Source: Ectothiorhodospiraceae bacterium
GTDB taxonomy: Bacteria; Pseudomonadota; Gammaproteobacteria; Nitrococcales; Aquisalimonadaceae
Direction: 5' to 3'
Length of the DNA stretch: 64,000 nt
NCBI GenBank assembly: GCA_020831885.1
Contig: JAFIFU010000006.1
Coordinates: forward strand, 58,325 to 122,324
This document shows, one piece after another, positions 18,034-28,958 of the stretch. Position 1 is the first letter of the stretch. Every line of letters starts with the position of its first letter. The notes beneath the pieces were generated by a model, which was not told the origin of the DNA, did no database searches, and was given only the letters and a program-made list of their open reading frames with translations. The translations under genes and the position numbers were made by a program.

Positions 18034-21000
18034 ATGGCCCCGGCGGCGGACAGCGGACCGAGCACCAGTCTGGATGATCTCGAGGCGGCCCTGAGGGACT
18101 GCCTCGGGCCGGAGCGTGAACCGTTCCGGCGTCGGTTGCAGGGGCTGCGTCGTCGGGCCCGGCAGGGCAAACCCTTCGACCGCGGGCTGCGGGCGCTTCA
18201 GCGCGACGTCCAGGCATCTTCTGCCCGACGTGCCGCCCGCATGGCCGGACTGCCGGTACCGGATTATCCCGCCGACCTTCCGGTGGTGGAACGCCGCCAG
18301 GATATCCTGCGCGCCATTGAGCGGCACCAGGTGCTGGTGATCTGCGGGGAGACGGGCTCCGGGAAAAGCACCCAACTGCCGAAATTGTGCCTGGAACTCG
18401 GCCGGGGGGTGGACGGCATGATCGGCCATACCCAGCCCCGGCGGCTGGCCGCACGCAGCCTGGCTGCCCGTGTGGCCGAGGAACTGCACACGGGGGTGGG
18501 GGAGGCCGTGGGCTACAAGGTGCGGTTCACCGACCGGGTCGGCCCGCGCACCCATATCAAGCTACTGACCGACGGCATGCTCCTGGCGGAAATCCAGGGC
18601 GATCCGGAACTGCGGCAGTACGACACGCTGATCATCGACGAAGCCCATGAGCGCAGCCTCAATATCGACTTCCTGCTGGGTTATCTCAAGCGCCTCCTGC
18701 CGCGGCGTCCCGACCTCAAGCTGATCATCACCTCCGCCACCATTGATCCCCAGCGCTTCTCCCGGCATTTCGACGACGCCCCCATCATCGAGGTCTCCGG
18801 CCGCACCTACCCCGTGGAGGTCCGCTACCGGCCGTTGCGCAGCGACGACGAGGAGACCCGGGACCGGGACATGATCACGGCGATTCTCGATGCCGTGGAT
18901 GAGCTGAGCCGGGCCGGGCCGGGAGACATCCTGGTCTTCCTGAGTGGCGAGCGGGACATCCGGGAAGCGGCGGAAGCGCTGCGCAAGCATCATCCACCCC
19001 ACACCGAGGTTCTGCCGCTGTACGCGCGGTTGTCAGCGGCGGAACAACAACGGGTGTTTGCCCCGCATCCGGGGCGGCGCATCGTTCTGGCCACCAATGT
19101 GGCGGAAACCTCGGTCACGGTGCCCGGTATCCGCTATGTGGTGGATACCGGGGTGGTGCGCCTGAGTCGTTACAGCTATCGCACCAAGGTCCAGCGGTTG
19201 CCGGTGGAGCCCATCTCCCAGGCCTCCGCCAATCAGCGCGCCGGGCGCTGCGGGCGTGTGGCCCCCGGCATCTGTATCCGGCTCTACAGCGAGGAGGATT
19301 TCCTATCCCGTCCCGCGTTCACCGACCCGGAAATCCTCCGGACCAACCTGGCCGCCGTGATCCTGCAGATGGAAGCGCAGGGGCTGGGCTCAGTGGAGGA
19401 TTTCCCCTTCGTTGAGCCGCCGGACCGCCGTTACATCAATGACGGTTACAAGCTGTTGCATGAACTTGGCGCGGTGGACGCCCACCGGCGGCTCCTGGAC
19501 CTGGGGCGGCGTCTTGCCCGGCTGCCGGTGGATCCCACGGTTGCGCGCATGCTGCTGGCCGGGGACCGGGAGGGCGCCCTGCGCGAAGTGCTGGTCATCG
19601 CCGCCGCGCTCAGCGTCCAGGATCCCCGGGAGCGCCCACTGGATGCCCGCCAGGCGGCGGATCAGGCCCATGCCCGGTGGAAGGACACCCATTCGGATTT
19701 CAGCAGCTATCTGAAGCTCTGGGATGACTGGCAGGGGGCGAAACAGGCCCTCTCCCGCAACAAGCAGCGGGGCTGGGCGCGGGAGCACTTTCTGTCCTTC
19801 ATCCGGTTGCGGGACTGGGAGGACGTCCACCGCCAGCTCAAGGAGTTGGTGACCAGCATGGGGCTGCGGCTCAACACGGAGCCCGCGGCCGGGCTGTCCG
19901 TGCACCGGGCGCTGCTCACCGGCCTGCTGGGGCGTGTGGCCACGCGTGGTGAGGAACAGGAATACATCGGGGCGCGCAATCTGAAGCTGCTGATCTTTCC
20001 CGGCTCGGGTCTGGCCAAGCGGCGCCCGAAATGGATCATGGCAGCGGAGCTGGTGGAGACCAGCCGTGTTTTCGCCCGCACCGTGGCCGAGATTCAGCCG
20101 GCGGATGTGGAACGCTACGGCGCGCACCTGCTCAGCCGCAGTTACAGCGACCCGCACTGGGATCCGGAGCGGGGCCAGGTCCGGGCCTACGAGACGGTGA
20201 GTCTGTACGGTCTGGTTCTGGCCGCCCGGCGGCCGGTCAACTACGGCCCCATCAACCCCGCGGAGTCGCGGGAGATCTTCCTCCGCCAGGGGCTGGCGGA
20301 GGACCGGGTACGCTCCCGGGGCCGCTTTCTGGCACATAATCGTGGGTTGATCGCCTCGATTCAGGCGCTGGAGGCGAAATCCCGCCGGCGGGATGTGCTG
20401 GTGGACGTGGATCTGCTGTACGCCTTCTACGCGGAACGCGTTCCCGAAGGGGTGGTGGACCTGAAGCGTTTCGAGGACTGGCGGCGCCAGGCCGAGCAGG
20501 AACAGCTCCGGTTGCTCTACATGCGGCGCGAGTACCTGATGCAGCATCGGGCTGACCAGGTGACTGTGGAGCGCTTTCCGGACCATTTCCCGGTGGGCGA
20601 GCTGCGGCTGCCGCTGGAATACCATTTCGAACCGGGACACCCCTCGGACGGGGTCACGGTCCGGGTACCGCTGGCCGCGCTGAATCAACTTCCCCCGGAG
20701 CCTTTCGAATGGCTCGTTCCCGGGCTGCTGGAGGACAAGGTGGTGGGCCTGATACGCGGGCTGCCCAAATCCCTGCGCAAGCATTTCGTCCCGGCGCCGG
20801 ATTTCGCCCGCGCCGTGCTGGACAAGCTGAACCCCGGGGAAGGCTCCCTGCTGGACGGCGTGCGGCGGGAACTGCGCCGGATGACCGGTGTGGATGTTCC
20901 GCCGGAGCAGTGGGACCGCATCCGCCTTGACCCGCATTTCCAGATGAATTTCCGGATCCTGGATGCCGCCGGGGAAACCCTGGCCGTGGGACGGGATCTC

Positions 21001-21939
21001 GCTGCCTTGCAGGCGCAGCTGGCTGATCGGGTGGACGACAGTCTGAGCGACCTGCAGGGTGCCGATCCGCGGTTCGAACAGGATGGAATCACCCGCTGGG
21101 ATTTCGGCGAGCTGCCGCAGGCCCTGGAGCATACCCAGCAAGGTGTGATCATCCGTGTGTATCCCGCGCTGGTGGATACCGGCCGGGATGTGGCTCTGCG
21201 TCTGCTGGATTCCCCTGACAGCGCGGAACGGGAAAGCCGCGCCGGCGTCCGGCGGCTGATCATGCTGTCCCTCCGGGACCAGGTGCGCCACCTGCGTCAA
21301 CGGCTGCCGGAGCTGGACCGTATGGCGCTGCAGTACCGGCCGCTGGGGAGCAGCGACCAGTTGGTGGAGGACCTGCTGGCGGCCACCGTGGAGGAGGTGT
21401 TCCTGCAGGACCGGCCACTGCCCCGGAACGCGGATGCGTTCCGGGCGCTGGTGGAGCGGGGTCGGGCAGCACTGGTACCGGGGGGGGAGCGGCTGGCAGA
21501 CCGGATGGCCAGGGTACTGGAGCGCTACCACACCCTGCGTCAGGCGCTGAAGCGCCCCCGGGGGCTGGAGGGCATGGAGAGTTTCCGGGACATGGCGGAA
21601 CATCTGGATCATCTGATCTTCCCCGGTTTCATGCTGGCGCTACCATCGGAGTTGATGGCGCACCTTCCGCGTTATCTGGAGGGTTTGGGCTACCGGCTGG
21701 AGAAGCAGGCCAGCGACCCGCGCCGGGATGCCCAGCGCACCCGCCAGATCCGGCCCTGGTGGGAACAGTACCTGGAGCGGGCCGAGCGCCACCGGCGGCA
21801 GGGGATTCGCGATCCGGCACTGCAGGCCTTTCGGCTGATGCTGGAGGAGTACCGGGTGTCACTGTTCGCCCAGCCCCTGGGGACCGCCGTGCCGGTGTCG
21901 GAAAAGCGCCTGCGCCAGGCCTGGGCGGAGGTCCGCTAG
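18034..21939 (+). CDS. hrpA: ATP-dependent RNA helicase HrpA
   Basis: HrpA is a DEAH-box helicase implicated in mRNA processing and ribosome rescue. The 1301-residue product has a short N-terminal region, Walker A GETGSGKSTQLPK near 105, DEAH (IIDEAHERSLNIDF), SATID, motif V TNVAETSVTVPG, motif VI QRAGRCGRVAPG, then the HA2 and OB domains and the long HrpA-specific C-terminal region (about residues 700-1301). Length matches E. coli HrpA (1300). A GAGGTGGC site precedes the ATG. The gene is intact over 3.9 kb. Confidence 0.97.
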   Translation: MAPAADSGPSTSLDDLEAALRDCLGPEREPFRRRLQGLRRRARQGKPFDRGLRALQRDVQASSARRAARMAGLPVPDYPADLPVVERRQDILRAIERHQVLVICGETGSGKSTQLPKLCLELGRGVDGMIGHTQPRRLAARSLAARVAEELHTGVGEAVGYKVRFTDRVGPRTHIKLLTDGMLLAEIQGDPELRQYDTLIIDEAHERSLNIDFLLGYLKRLLPRRPDLKLIITSATIDPQRFSRHFDDAPIIEVSGRTYPVEVRYRPLRSDDEETRDRDMITAILDAVDELSRAGPGDILVFLSGERDIREAAEALRKHHPPHTEVLPLYARLSAAEQQRVFAPHPGRRIVLATNVAETSVTVPGIRYVVDTGVVRLSRYSYRTKVQRLPVEPISQASANQRAGRCGRVAPGICIRLYSEEDFLSRPAFTDPEILRTNLAAVILQMEAQGLGSVEDFPFVEPPDRRYINDGYKLLHELGAVDAHRRLLDLGRRLARLPVDPTVARMLLAGDREGALREVLVIAAALSVQDPRERPLDARQAADQAHARWKDTHSDFSSYLKLWDDWQGAKQALSRNKQRGWAREHFLSFIRLRDWEDVHRQLKELVTSMGLRLNTEPAAGLSVHRALLTGLLGRVATRGEEQEYIGARNLKLLIFPGSGLAKRRPKWIMAAELVETSRVFARTVAEIQPADVERYGAHLLSRSYSDPHWDPERGQVRAYETVSLYGLVLAARRPVNYGPINPAESREIFLRQGLAEDRVRSRGRFLAHNRGLIASIQALEAKSRRRDVLVDVDLLYAFYAERVPEGVVDLKRFEDWRRQAEQEQLRLLYMRREYLMQHRADQVTVERFPDHFPVGELRLPLEYHFEPGHPSDGVTVRVPLAALNQLPPEPFEWLVPGLLEDKVVGLIRGLPKSLRKHFVPAPDFARAVLDKLNPGEGSLLDGVRRELRRMTGVDVPPEQWDRIRLDPHFQMNFRILDAAGETLAVGRDLAALQAQLADRVDDSLSDLQGADPRFEQDGITRWDFGELPQALEHTQQGVIIRVYPALVDTGRDVALRLLDSPDSAERESRAGVRRLIMLSLRDQVRHLRQRLPELDRMALQYRPLGSSDQLVEDLLAATVEEVFLQDRPLPRNADAFRALVERGRAALVPGGERLADRMARVLERYHTLRQALKRPRGLEGMESFRDMAEHLDHLIFPGFMLALPSELMAHLPRYLEGLGYRLEKQASDPRRDAQRTRQIRPWWEQYLERAERHRRQGIRDPALQAFRLMLEEYRVSLFAQPLGTAVPVSEKRLRQAWAEVR

Positions 21940-22130
21940 ACAGGTTGTCCACGGAGCTGCGCGCCACGCCTGGCATCGCGAACAATCTGACGGTAACGCG
22001 GCAACGTGAAGACTTCAGCGCTTCCCACGGCCCACGCCTGACAGCCCCGCCCGGCTTGGTGTAATATCCCCGCCTTTCCGGGGCACGGGTCCCGGTTTCA
22101 TTTCCGACACCAGAAAGCGGATAGCCATTC

Positions 22131-23226
22131 ATGGAAATCAATCCCTTACTGAACAAAGCTCAGGATCTTCGGGAGCGCGTGGATGCGCTGAGGGGGTATC
22201 TTTGACTATCCCGGCAAGCAGGAACGGCTGGAAGAAGTTCTGAGGATTCTCGAGGACCCGGATATCTGGAACAAGCCCGATGAGGCCCAGTCCCTGAACC
22301 GGGAACGCGCCCAGCTGGAATCGGTGGTTCATGAGCTGGATACCCTCACCACCGGGCTTTCCGACATGGATGAGCTGATCGAACTGGCCGGTGCCGAGGA
22401 GGACGAGGACACCATCCAGGCCGTGGCGGCGGATCTGGATGCCCATGAGCAGCAGGTGGCCCGGCTGGAATTCCGCCGCATGTTCGCGGGTGAGATGGAT
22501 GCCGCCAACGCCTTCGTGGATATCCAGGCCGGATCCGGCGGCACGGAGGCCCAGGACTGGGCGGAAATGCTGCTGCGCATGTACCTGCGCTGGGGCGAAC
22601 GCCGGGGCTTCAAGACCGAGTTGATCGAGGCTTCCGCCGGCGAGGTGGCCGGTATCAAAAGCGCCACGATCCGCTTCGAGGGTGAGTACGCCTACGGCTG
22701 GTTACGGACCGAGACCGGGGTGCACCGGCTGGTGCGCAAGTCACCGTTCGACTCCGGCGGGCGGCGCCACACCTCCTTTGCCGCGGTCTTCGTCTCGCCG
22801 GAAATCGATGACAGTGTGGAGGTGGATATCAACCCGGCGGATCTGCGGGTGGACGTCTACCGGGCCAGCGGCGCCGGCGGCCAGCACGTGAACCGGACCG
22901 AATCGGCCGTGCGCATCACCCATCTGCCCAGCGGCATTGTGGTCCAGTGCCAGAACGACCGCTCCCAGCACAAGAACCGCGCAACGGCCATGAACCAACT
23001 GCGGGCCAAGCTCTACGAACTGGAAATGCAGAAACGCCGGGAACAGGCCGAGGCGGTGGAGGACGAGAAGTCCGATATCGGCTGGGGCAGCCAGATCCGT
23101 TCCTACGTGCTGGATCAATCCCGCATCAAGGACCTGCGTACCGGGGTAGAGGTGGGAAACACCCAGGCCGTACTGGACGGGGATCTGGACAAATTCATCG
23201 AAGCGAGCCTCAAGGCCGGGCTGTAG
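22131..23226 (+). CDS. prfB: Peptide chain release factor RF2 (programmed +1 frameshift)
   Basis: RF2 recognises UGA and UAA. Translation starts at ATG 22131 ([20 protein letters not shown]) and reaches an in-frame TGA at 22203-22205 after 24 codons. A +1 shift after CTT (22200-22202), skipping T22203, continues from 22204 to the stop at 23226, giving 364 residues (E. coli RF2 has 365). The stop-recognition tripeptide SPF lies in [13 protein letters not shown] and the catalytic GGQ in [13 protein letters not shown]. Both halves are required for a complete protein. lysS follows after 49 bp, the common prfB-lysS pair. Confidence 0.98.
22191..22206 (+). promoter_or_regulatory. prfB recoding site (SD-like element plus slippery CTT TGA C)
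   Basis: AGGGGGTATCTTTGAC is essentially identical to the E. coli prfB recoding signal: an internal Shine-Dalgarno-like AGGGGG, a 3-base spacer, the slippery codon CTT, and TGA followed by C, a poor termination context. Low RF2 levels slow termination and favour the +1 shift, giving autoregulation. Confidence 0.97.
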
Positions 23227-23275
23227 AGTCCAGTCCGGAACGGACCAAAGACGTGTCATTGCAACGGGATCACGC

Positions 23276-24793
23276 ATGAACAGCAAGGTGCAGGAAACCG
23301 ACGAGAACAAGCTCATCGCCCAGCGTCGCGAGAAGCTCGCGGCATTGCGTGAACAGGGCCAGGCGTTTCCCAACGATTTCCGCCGGGACAGTTACGCCGG
23401 TGACCTGCAGCGGGACTACGCACAGCATGAGAATCCACAACTGGAGGCGGATCCGGTTCCGGTGCGCGTGGCCGGGCGGATGATGGCGAAACGGGTGATG
23501 GGCAAGGCCAGCTTCACGCATCTGCAGGACATGAGCGGCCGCATCCAGTTGTTCCTGAGCCGGGATGATTTGCCGGAAGGCCGTTACCAGGAGTTCAAGA
23601 GCTGGGATGTGGGCGACATCATCGCGGCGGAAGGCACATTGTTCCGGACCCGGAAGGGCGAGCTGTCGGTGAAGTGCACGGATATCCGGCTGCTGACCAA
23701 GTCGCTGCGGCCCCTGCCGGAAAAATACCATGGCCTGACGGACCAGGAAGCCCGCTACCGTCAGCGCTACGTGGATCTGATCGTCAATCCGGACGTGCGG
23801 GAGACCTTCGTGCTGCGCAGCCGGCTGATCCGGCAGATACGCGATTTCTTTGACCAGCGCCGTTTCCTGGAAGTGGAAACGCCGATGATGCAGCCCATTC
23901 CGGGCGGGGCCACGGCCCGTCCGTTCATCACCCATCACAATGCCCTGAACAGGTCATTGTATCTGCGTGTTGCGCCTGAACTTTACCTGAAGCGCCTGGT
24001 GGTGGGCGGCTTTGAGCGGGTGTACGAGATCAACCGCAATTTCCGTAACGAGGGCGTGTCCACCCGGCATAATCCCGAGTTCACCATGCTGGAGTTCTAT
24101 CAGGCCTACGCGGACTATCACGACCTGATGGATCTCACCGAGGCGCTGCTGCGTGAGTTGGCGGTGAGCCTCAAGGGGGATACCGTTTTCACCTACCAGG
24201 GCGAGGAAGTGGACTTCGGCAGGCCGTTCGCCCGGATGACCGTGCGAGAGGGCATCCTGGCGTTCAATCCGGACCTGTCCGCCGACGACCTGGATGATAT
24301 GGAGCGGCTGCGGGCGCGGGTGCGGGCGGCCGGAGGGGCGGTCCGGCCCGGTGACGGGCCGGGCAGGCTGCAGTTGGAGTTGTTCGAGCAGACCGTGGAA
24401 CATCGTCTGCGCAACCCCACCTTCGTCACCGAGTACCCGGTGGAGGTATCGCCGCTGGCCCGTCCATCCGACCGTGATCCCTTCGTCACCGACCGGTTCG
24501 AACTGTTCGTGGGTGGCCGGGAGATCGCCAACGGCTTCTCCGAGCTCAACGATGCGGAGGACCAGGCGGAGCGTTTCCGGCGTCAGGCGGCGGAGAAGGA
24601 GGCCGGGGATGACGAGGCCATGCACTATGACGCCGACTTCATCCGCGCCCTGGAATACGGGCTGCCCCCGACCGCCGGTGAGGGTATCGGCATCGACCGG
24701 CTGGTGATGCTGTATGCGGACCAGGCCTCCATCCGTGATGTGCTGCTGTTCCCGGCCATGCGCCCGGAGGGCGCGCAGGACCAGGAGGGCTAG
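23276..24793 (+). CDS. lysS: Lysine--tRNA ligase (class II)
   Basis: LysRS class IIb charges tRNA-Lys. The 505-residue protein has an N-terminal OB-fold anticodon-binding domain (about 60-150, with [20 protein letters not shown]), then class II catalytic motifs: the [20 protein letters not shown] region, motif 2 [20 protein letters not shown] and motif 3 [20 protein letters not shown]. Length equals E. coli LysS (505). The ATG at 23276 follows a modest GGGA site. It is convergent with ygfZ, with a 30-bp gap and no strong terminator. Confidence 0.98.
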   Translation: MNSKVQETDENKLIAQRREKLAALREQGQAFPNDFRRDSYAGDLQRDYAQHENPQLEADPVPVRVAGRMMAKRVMGKASFTHLQDMSGRIQLFLSRDDLPEGRYQEFKSWDVGDIIAAEGTLFRTRKGELSVKCTDIRLLTKSLRPLPEKYHGLTDQEARYRQRYVDLIVNPDVRETFVLRSRLIRQIRDFFDQRRFLEVETPMMQPIPGGATARPFITHHNALNRSLYLRVAPELYLKRLVVGGFERVYEINRNFRNEGVSTRHNPEFTMLEFYQAYADYHDLMDLTEALLRELAVSLKGDTVFTYQGEEVDFGRPFARMTVREGILAFNPDLSADDLDDMERLRARVRAAGGAVRPGDGPGRLQLELFEQTVEHRLRNPTFVTEYPVEVSPLARPSDRDPFVTDRFELFVGGREIANGFSELNDAEDQAERFRRQAAEKEAGDDEAMHYDADFIRALEYGLPPTAGEGIGIDRLVMLYADQASIRDVLLFPAMRPEGAQDQEG

Positions 24794-24823
24794 GGCCGTG
24801 GAACACCGGCAGGGCCCGGGGAG

Positions 24824-25870
24824 TCACCCACCGTCCGTCTCCCCGGTCCCGACCGGGTAGGGTAGCTCGGCGAAACCCAGCTTCAGCCCGCCGCAGTCCA
24901 GATCCTGCCGGCCATGATAGCCGGTGCGCAGCACGGCCAGCAGTTCGATGCCATCGGGGCCCGCCGCCGCCATCACCACATCGCCCGCATGTTTGCCGTC
25001 GGCCGCGGTGACCCGGTCCCCGGCGGCCGGCACATGGCCGTCAACAGGGCTGCGCAGCCGGTACATGCGACGGCTGGGTTTGCCCAGGTAGTGCATCCGT
25101 GCCACCACTTCCTGCCCCGGATAGCAGCCCTTGCTGAAGCTCACCCCGTCCAGCAGGTCCAGATTGACGTGCTGGGGCACAAAGGCCTCGCTGGTCCGGG
25201 GTTGGATCGCGGGAATGCCGGCCCGGATGTCCAGCAACCGCCAGGCGGCCGGGGCGCAGGGCCGCAGGGCCGTGCCCAGGTTCCCCCAGATGGCGGTTAT
25301 CTCCTCCGCGGGAGCCAGAAGCAGGGTCCGCCCGGAATCCCCTGACAGCTGGACCGTCATCAGATCCCCCGCCCGTTGGACCTGCATATCCCCGCCCTCA
25401 CGACTGCCGGTCAGTTCGGTGAGCGCCTCCAGGGCGCCGCTTCCGTGCAGGCCCAGCACGCCCCAGCCAGCGGAGACATCCTCGATCCCCACCCGGGCGC
25501 GCAGGACGAACATCCGCAGCCGCCGGAGCAGGGGTTCCACCAGGTTCCGCTGGGTCAGCAGAAGGAAACCGCCGTCCAGCCGCAGCACCAGGAACACCGC
25601 ATACAGCCGGCCTTTCGGGTTGCAATAACCGGCCAGCCGCGCGCCGCCCTCCGGCATGTCGGAGATGCTGTTGGTCAACTGCCCGTGCAGGAACGCGGCG
25701 GCGTCGTCACCGGTGACCTGCAGGATGCCCGTCTCCGGCAGGGGGACCACGCCGTTTTCCAGCGTCAGGGCCGCCGCCTCGTCCGCCGGGTTGCCGAAAT
25801 GCAGCAATGTGTTCTCCTGGTCGAAGGCGGCGCCGTCTTCGCCAAGCAACTGGTTCCAGTCCACCATCAT
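24824..25870 (-). CDS. ygfZ: Folate-binding protein YgfZ
   Basis: YgfZ is a tetrahydrofolate-binding GcvT-fold protein needed for assembly or repair of certain Fe-S enzymes. The ~348-residue product contains the diagnostic motif KGCYPGQEVVARMHYLGKPS with the conserved Cys, and an N-terminal GcvT-like region with FLHGQLTNSIS and NPKGRLYAVFLVLR. Two adjacent ATG codons (25870 and 25867) follow a GGAGGG site; either may be used. It is divergent from the SDH block, fitting a role in Fe-S enzyme maturation. Confidence 0.95.
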   Translation of the reverse strand: MMVDWNQLLGEDGAAFDQENTLLHFGNPADEAAALTLENGVVPLPETGILQVTGDDAAAFLHGQLTNSISDMPEGGARLAGYCNPKGRLYAVFLVLRLDGGFLLLTQRNLVEPLLRRLRMFVLRARVGIEDVSAGWGVLGLHGSGALEALTELTGSREGGDMQVQRAGDLMTVQLSGDSGRTLLLAPAEEITAIWGNLGTALRPCAPAAWRLLDIRAGIPAIQPRTSEAFVPQHVNLDLLDGVSFSKGCYPGQEVVARMHYLGKPSRRMYRLRSPVDGHVPAAGDRVTAADGKHAGDVVMAAAGPDGIELLAVLRTGYHGRQDLDCGGLKLGFAELPYPVGTGETDGG

Positions 25871-26024
25871 GCGCCCTCCGGTGTGGTTCGGGTTGCGGTC
25901 TCGGTTGCCCGGGCATGCTATGGCATAATAATGCCGCCTTCCAGGCACGCGTGATCCGCCGGGGAATCGATCAGCGATTTCCTGACGGGTCAGTCTGACC
26001 GGATTTTCCGCCCAGGAGCCGCTC

Positions 26025-26207
26025 ATGCGCGATACACAGACACCCAGTCACCGCGAACCCGGGACGAAGGACAAGGACCGGCCCCGCCAACCGGCCATGG
26101 AGCCGGGAAAACCCGAGACCTGGCCGAAGGAGATCGGCGGCCAGGCGGGACCGGAACCCACCCGATACGGTGACTGGGAAAAGGGCGGCCGTTGCACCGA
26201 TTTCTGA
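26025..26207 (+). CDS. DUF1674 (SDHAF4-like) succinate dehydrogenase assembly factor
   Basis: A 60-residue hydrophilic protein whose C-terminal half, KEIGGQAGPEPTRYGDWEKG followed by GRCTDF, is the DUF1674 signature. In eukaryotes the family member SDHAF4/Sdh8 binds flavinylated SdhA and protects it before SdhB joins. The N-terminal half is Pro/Lys/Glu-rich and likely disordered. It lies 151 bp upstream of sdhC, supporting the same role in this bacterium; that function is inferred from family and context. Confidence 0.85.
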   Translation: MRDTQTPSHREPGTKDKDRPRQPAMEPGKPETWPKEIGGQAGPEPTRYGDWEKGGRCTDF

Positions 26208-26284
26208 AACGCCGGCCACGGTGCATGGCATCCGGAAGGCCCACCGGCCGTGGGTCCGCTGTCGCCGGCGAACCACGCCCCAAC

Positions 26285-26318
26285 TTGCATCCCCCGCAGT
26301 CTCGGTTTAGTTTAACCG
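26285..26318 (+). promoter_or_regulatory. Candidate sdhC promoter/operator
   Basis: TTGCAT (26285-26290) and TAGTTT (26308-26313) are 17 bases apart, 46 bp upstream of sdhC. Both hexamers are weak. The -10 is the centre of a dyad with arms CGGTT (26303-26307) and AACCG (26314-26318), so a repressor could act there. Confidence 0.3.
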
Positions 26319-26358
26319 CGCCTGACGACCACGATCATCCAGTGGAGCTAGTCTTCCC

Positions 26359-26751
26359 ATGCAGACCCAGAACCGTCCGCTGTCTCCCCATCTTCAGGTC
26401 TACAAGCCCCAGCTGACATCCATCATGTCCATCAGCCACCGCGCCAGCGGCGTCGCCCTGTCGCTTGGCATTCTGCTGCTGGTGTACTGGCTGGCCGCCG
26501 CCGCCGCGGGCCCCGACGCCTTTGCCCGTGCTCAGGGCATCGTCGGCAGTTTCCTCGGGCAGGTGATCCTGTTCCTGTTCAGCTATGCGTTGTTCTATCA
26601 CCTGTGCAACGGGATCCGGCACCTGTTCTGGGATGCCGGCAAGGGCTTCGAGCTCAAGACCGCCTACGCGTCCGGCTACGCGGTGCTCGCGGTTTCCGCG
26701 GCGCTGACGTTGCTGGTCTGGATCATCGCATTTGCCACCGGGGGTGCCTGA
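26359..26751 (+). CDS. sdhC: Succinate dehydrogenase cytochrome b556 subunit
   Basis: SdhC is one of two membrane anchors of complex II and binds haem b and quinone. The 130-residue protein starts with the family motif RPLSPHLQVYKPQLTSIMSI followed by SHRASG, has three transmembrane helices (about 31-52, 63-85 and 104-126), and contains the YHLCNGIRHLFWD segment whose histidines are in the haem-ligand region. Its stop is directly followed by the sdhD start with no gap. Confidence 0.96.
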   Translation: MQTQNRPLSPHLQVYKPQLTSIMSISHRASGVALSLGILLLVYWLAAAAAGPDAFARAQGIVGSFLGQVILFLFSYALFYHLCNGIRHLFWDAGKGFELKTAYASGYAVLAVSAALTLLVWIIAFATGGA

Positions 26752-27132
26752 ATGAGCCTGAGAACGCCAATCAAGATCGCCCGGGGCCTCGGGTCCGCGA
26801 AGGACGGGGTGCATCACTGGTGGGTGCAACGCGTGACCGCGGTCGCGCTGGTGCCGCTGGTGGTGTGGTTCGTGTTCGCCGTCGCCTCGCTGTCCGGGGC
26901 GGACTACGCATCGGTCCGCGCCTGGGTCGGCCAGCCGTTCACCACCGTCATGCTGGTTCTCCTGATCGCGGTGGCGTTCCACCACGCGCAGCTCGGCCTG
27001 CAGGTGGTTATCGAGGACTACGTCAGCGCCAAGGGGCCGCAGATTGCCGCGCTGATTCTGGTCAAGTTCCTGGCGGTGCTGATGGCCGTGATCGGCATCG
27101 TCGCCGTGCTTCGCATCGCTTTTGGAGGCTAG
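26752..27132 (+). CDS. sdhD: Succinate dehydrogenase membrane anchor subunit
   Basis: The 126-residue protein has a short N-terminal segment with [20 protein letters not shown], the SdhD signature, and three transmembrane helices. [15 protein letters not shown] carries the expected haem-ligand histidine and the Asp/Tyr near the quinone site. It starts immediately after sdhC and ends five bases before sdhA, so the four subunit genes are tightly coupled. Confidence 0.95.
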   Translation: MSLRTPIKIARGLGSAKDGVHHWWVQRVTAVALVPLVVWFVFAVASLSGADYASVRAWVGQPFTTVMLVLLIAVAFHHAQLGLQVVIEDYVSAKGPQIAALILVKFLAVLMAVIGIVAVLRIAFGG

Positions 27133-27136
27133 CTGC

Positions 27137-28927
27137 ATGTCTAGCTACGAGATTATCGATCATACCTATGACGTGGTCGTCGTGGGCGCCGGTGGCGCCG
27201 GCCTTCGGGCCACCTTCGGCATGGCCCAGCAGGGCCTGAAGACCGCCTGTCTGACCAAGGTGTTTCCCACCCGCAGCCACACCGTTGCCGCCCAGGGCGG
27301 CGTGTCGGCCGCGCTGGGCAACATGGGGGAGGACGACTGGCGCTGGCACATGTACGACACCGTCAAGGGGTCTGACTGGCTGGGGGATCAGGACGCCATC
27401 GAATACATGTGCCGGGAGGCCGTGCCCGCCATCATCGAGCTGGAACATTACGGCGTGCCGTTTTCCCGGACCGAGGAAGGAAAAATCTACCAGCGGCCGT
27501 TCGGTGGCATGACCACCCGCTTCGGCGAGGGAACCGCGCAGCGCACCTGCGCCGCCGCGGACCGTACCGGGCACGCCATTCTGCACACGCTGTATCAGCA
27601 GGCGCTGAAGCACGAGGCGGAGTTCTTCATCGAATACTTCGCGCTGGATCTGATCATGGATCAGGACGGGGCCTGCCGCGGCGTGATGGCGCTGAACATG
27701 ATGGACGGCACCATTCACCGTTTCCGTGCCCACCAGACGGTGCTGGCCACCGGCGGCTATGGCCGCACCTATTTCTCCTGCACCTCCGCCCATACCTGCA
27801 CCGGCGACGGCAACGGCATGGTGCTGCGGGCGGGGTTGCCGCTGCAGGACATGGAGTTCGTTCAGTTCCACCCCACCGGGGTATACGGCGCGGGCTGCCT
27901 GATCACCGAAGGTGTGCGCGGTGAGGGTGGCTACCTGACCAATTCCGAGGGCGAGCGTTTCATGGAGCGCTACGCGCCCAACGCGAAGGATCTGGCCTCC
28001 CGTGACGTGGTCAGTCGCTCCATGACCATCGAGATCCGCGAGGGCCGGGGCGTGGGTGCGGAGCAGGACCACATCCATCTGCACCTGGAACACCTGGGGG
28101 CCGACGTGATCAACGAGCGTCTGCCCGGGATCGCGGAGACAGCCCGAATTTTCGCCGGGGTGGATGTGACCAAGGAGCCCATACCGGTGCTGCCCACCGT
28201 GCACTACAACATGGGCGGCATTCCCACCAACTATAAGGGGGAAGTGGTCACCCTCAAGGATGGCAATCCTGATCAGGTGGTGCCGGGCCTCATGGCGATC
28301 GGAGAGGCTGCCTGTGTATCCGTGCACGGTGCCAATCGCCTGGGTTCCAACTCGCTGCTGGATCTGGTGGTGTTCGGACGGGCAGCGGCGCACCGTGCGG
28401 CGGAACTCGTGCGGGAACAGGGCGAGAACCACCGGCCGCTTCCTGCGGATTCCGCCGACTTCGCCCTGGACCGGCTGGACCGGCTGCGTAACGCCAAGGG
28501 CGAGCGCAAGACCGCGGATATCCGTCTGGACATGCAGAAGACCATGCAGAACTATGCCGCCGTCTTCCGCACCGGCGAAAGTCTGGAAGAGGGTTGCAAG
28601 CTGATGCAGGAGGTGTTCGCGTCGTTCGAGCAGGTGTCCGTGTCCGACCGTTCACTGGTCTGGAACTCCGATCTGATCGAGACGCTGGAGCTGGACAATC
28701 TGCTGGGTTGTGCGGTGACAACCATCCAATCCGCCCGCAACCGTCAGGAGTCCCGTGGGGCGCATGCCCGCGAGGACTTCACCGAACGGGACGACGAGAA
28801 ATGGATGAAGCACACCCTGTCGTGGATCGACGAGAAGGGCCAGGCGCGTCTGGACTACCGTCCAGTGCACATGTACACGCTCACCGACGAGGTCGAGGTG
28901 TTCCCGCCCAAGGCTCGTGTCTACTAG
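27137..28927 (+). CDS. sdhA: Succinate dehydrogenase flavoprotein subunit
   Basis: SdhA oxidises succinate to fumarate with covalently bound FAD. The 596-residue protein shows the Rossmann motif [15 protein letters not shown], the flavinylation site [18 protein letters not shown] (His bound to FAD), the HPTGVYGAG and [11 protein letters not shown] active-site segments, and [15 protein letters not shown]. The C-terminal portion is standard for SQR-type SdhA. The ATG at 27137 follows a GGAGG at optimal distance within the sdhD end. Flavinylation would need SdhE, encoded downstream. Confidence 0.98.
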   Translation: MSSYEIIDHTYDVVVVGAGGAGLRATFGMAQQGLKTACLTKVFPTRSHTVAAQGGVSAALGNMGEDDWRWHMYDTVKGSDWLGDQDAIEYMCREAVPAIIELEHYGVPFSRTEEGKIYQRPFGGMTTRFGEGTAQRTCAAADRTGHAILHTLYQQALKHEAEFFIEYFALDLIMDQDGACRGVMALNMMDGTIHRFRAHQTVLATGGYGRTYFSCTSAHTCTGDGNGMVLRAGLPLQDMEFVQFHPTGVYGAGCLITEGVRGEGGYLTNSEGERFMERYAPNAKDLASRDVVSRSMTIEIREGRGVGAEQDHIHLHLEHLGADVINERLPGIAETARIFAGVDVTKEPIPVLPTVHYNMGGIPTNYKGEVVTLKDGNPDQVVPGLMAIGEAACVSVHGANRLGSNSLLDLVVFGRAAAHRAAELVREQGENHRPLPADSADFALDRLDRLRNAKGERKTADIRLDMQKTMQNYAAVFRTGESLEEGCKLMQEVFASFEQVSVSDRSLVWNSDLIETLELDNLLGCAVTTIQSARNRQESRGAHAREDFTERDDEKWMKHTLSWIDEKGQARLDYRPVHMYTLTDEVEVFPPKARVY

Positions 28928-28958
28928 GCCCTGCAAACAGCGACGAGGTTGAATCGCA

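Noticed and set aside
19390..21612. 740-codon open frame on the minus strand
   Set aside because: It is antisense to the conserved hrpA coding region and has no recognisable domain; long antisense frames are common in GC-rich genes.
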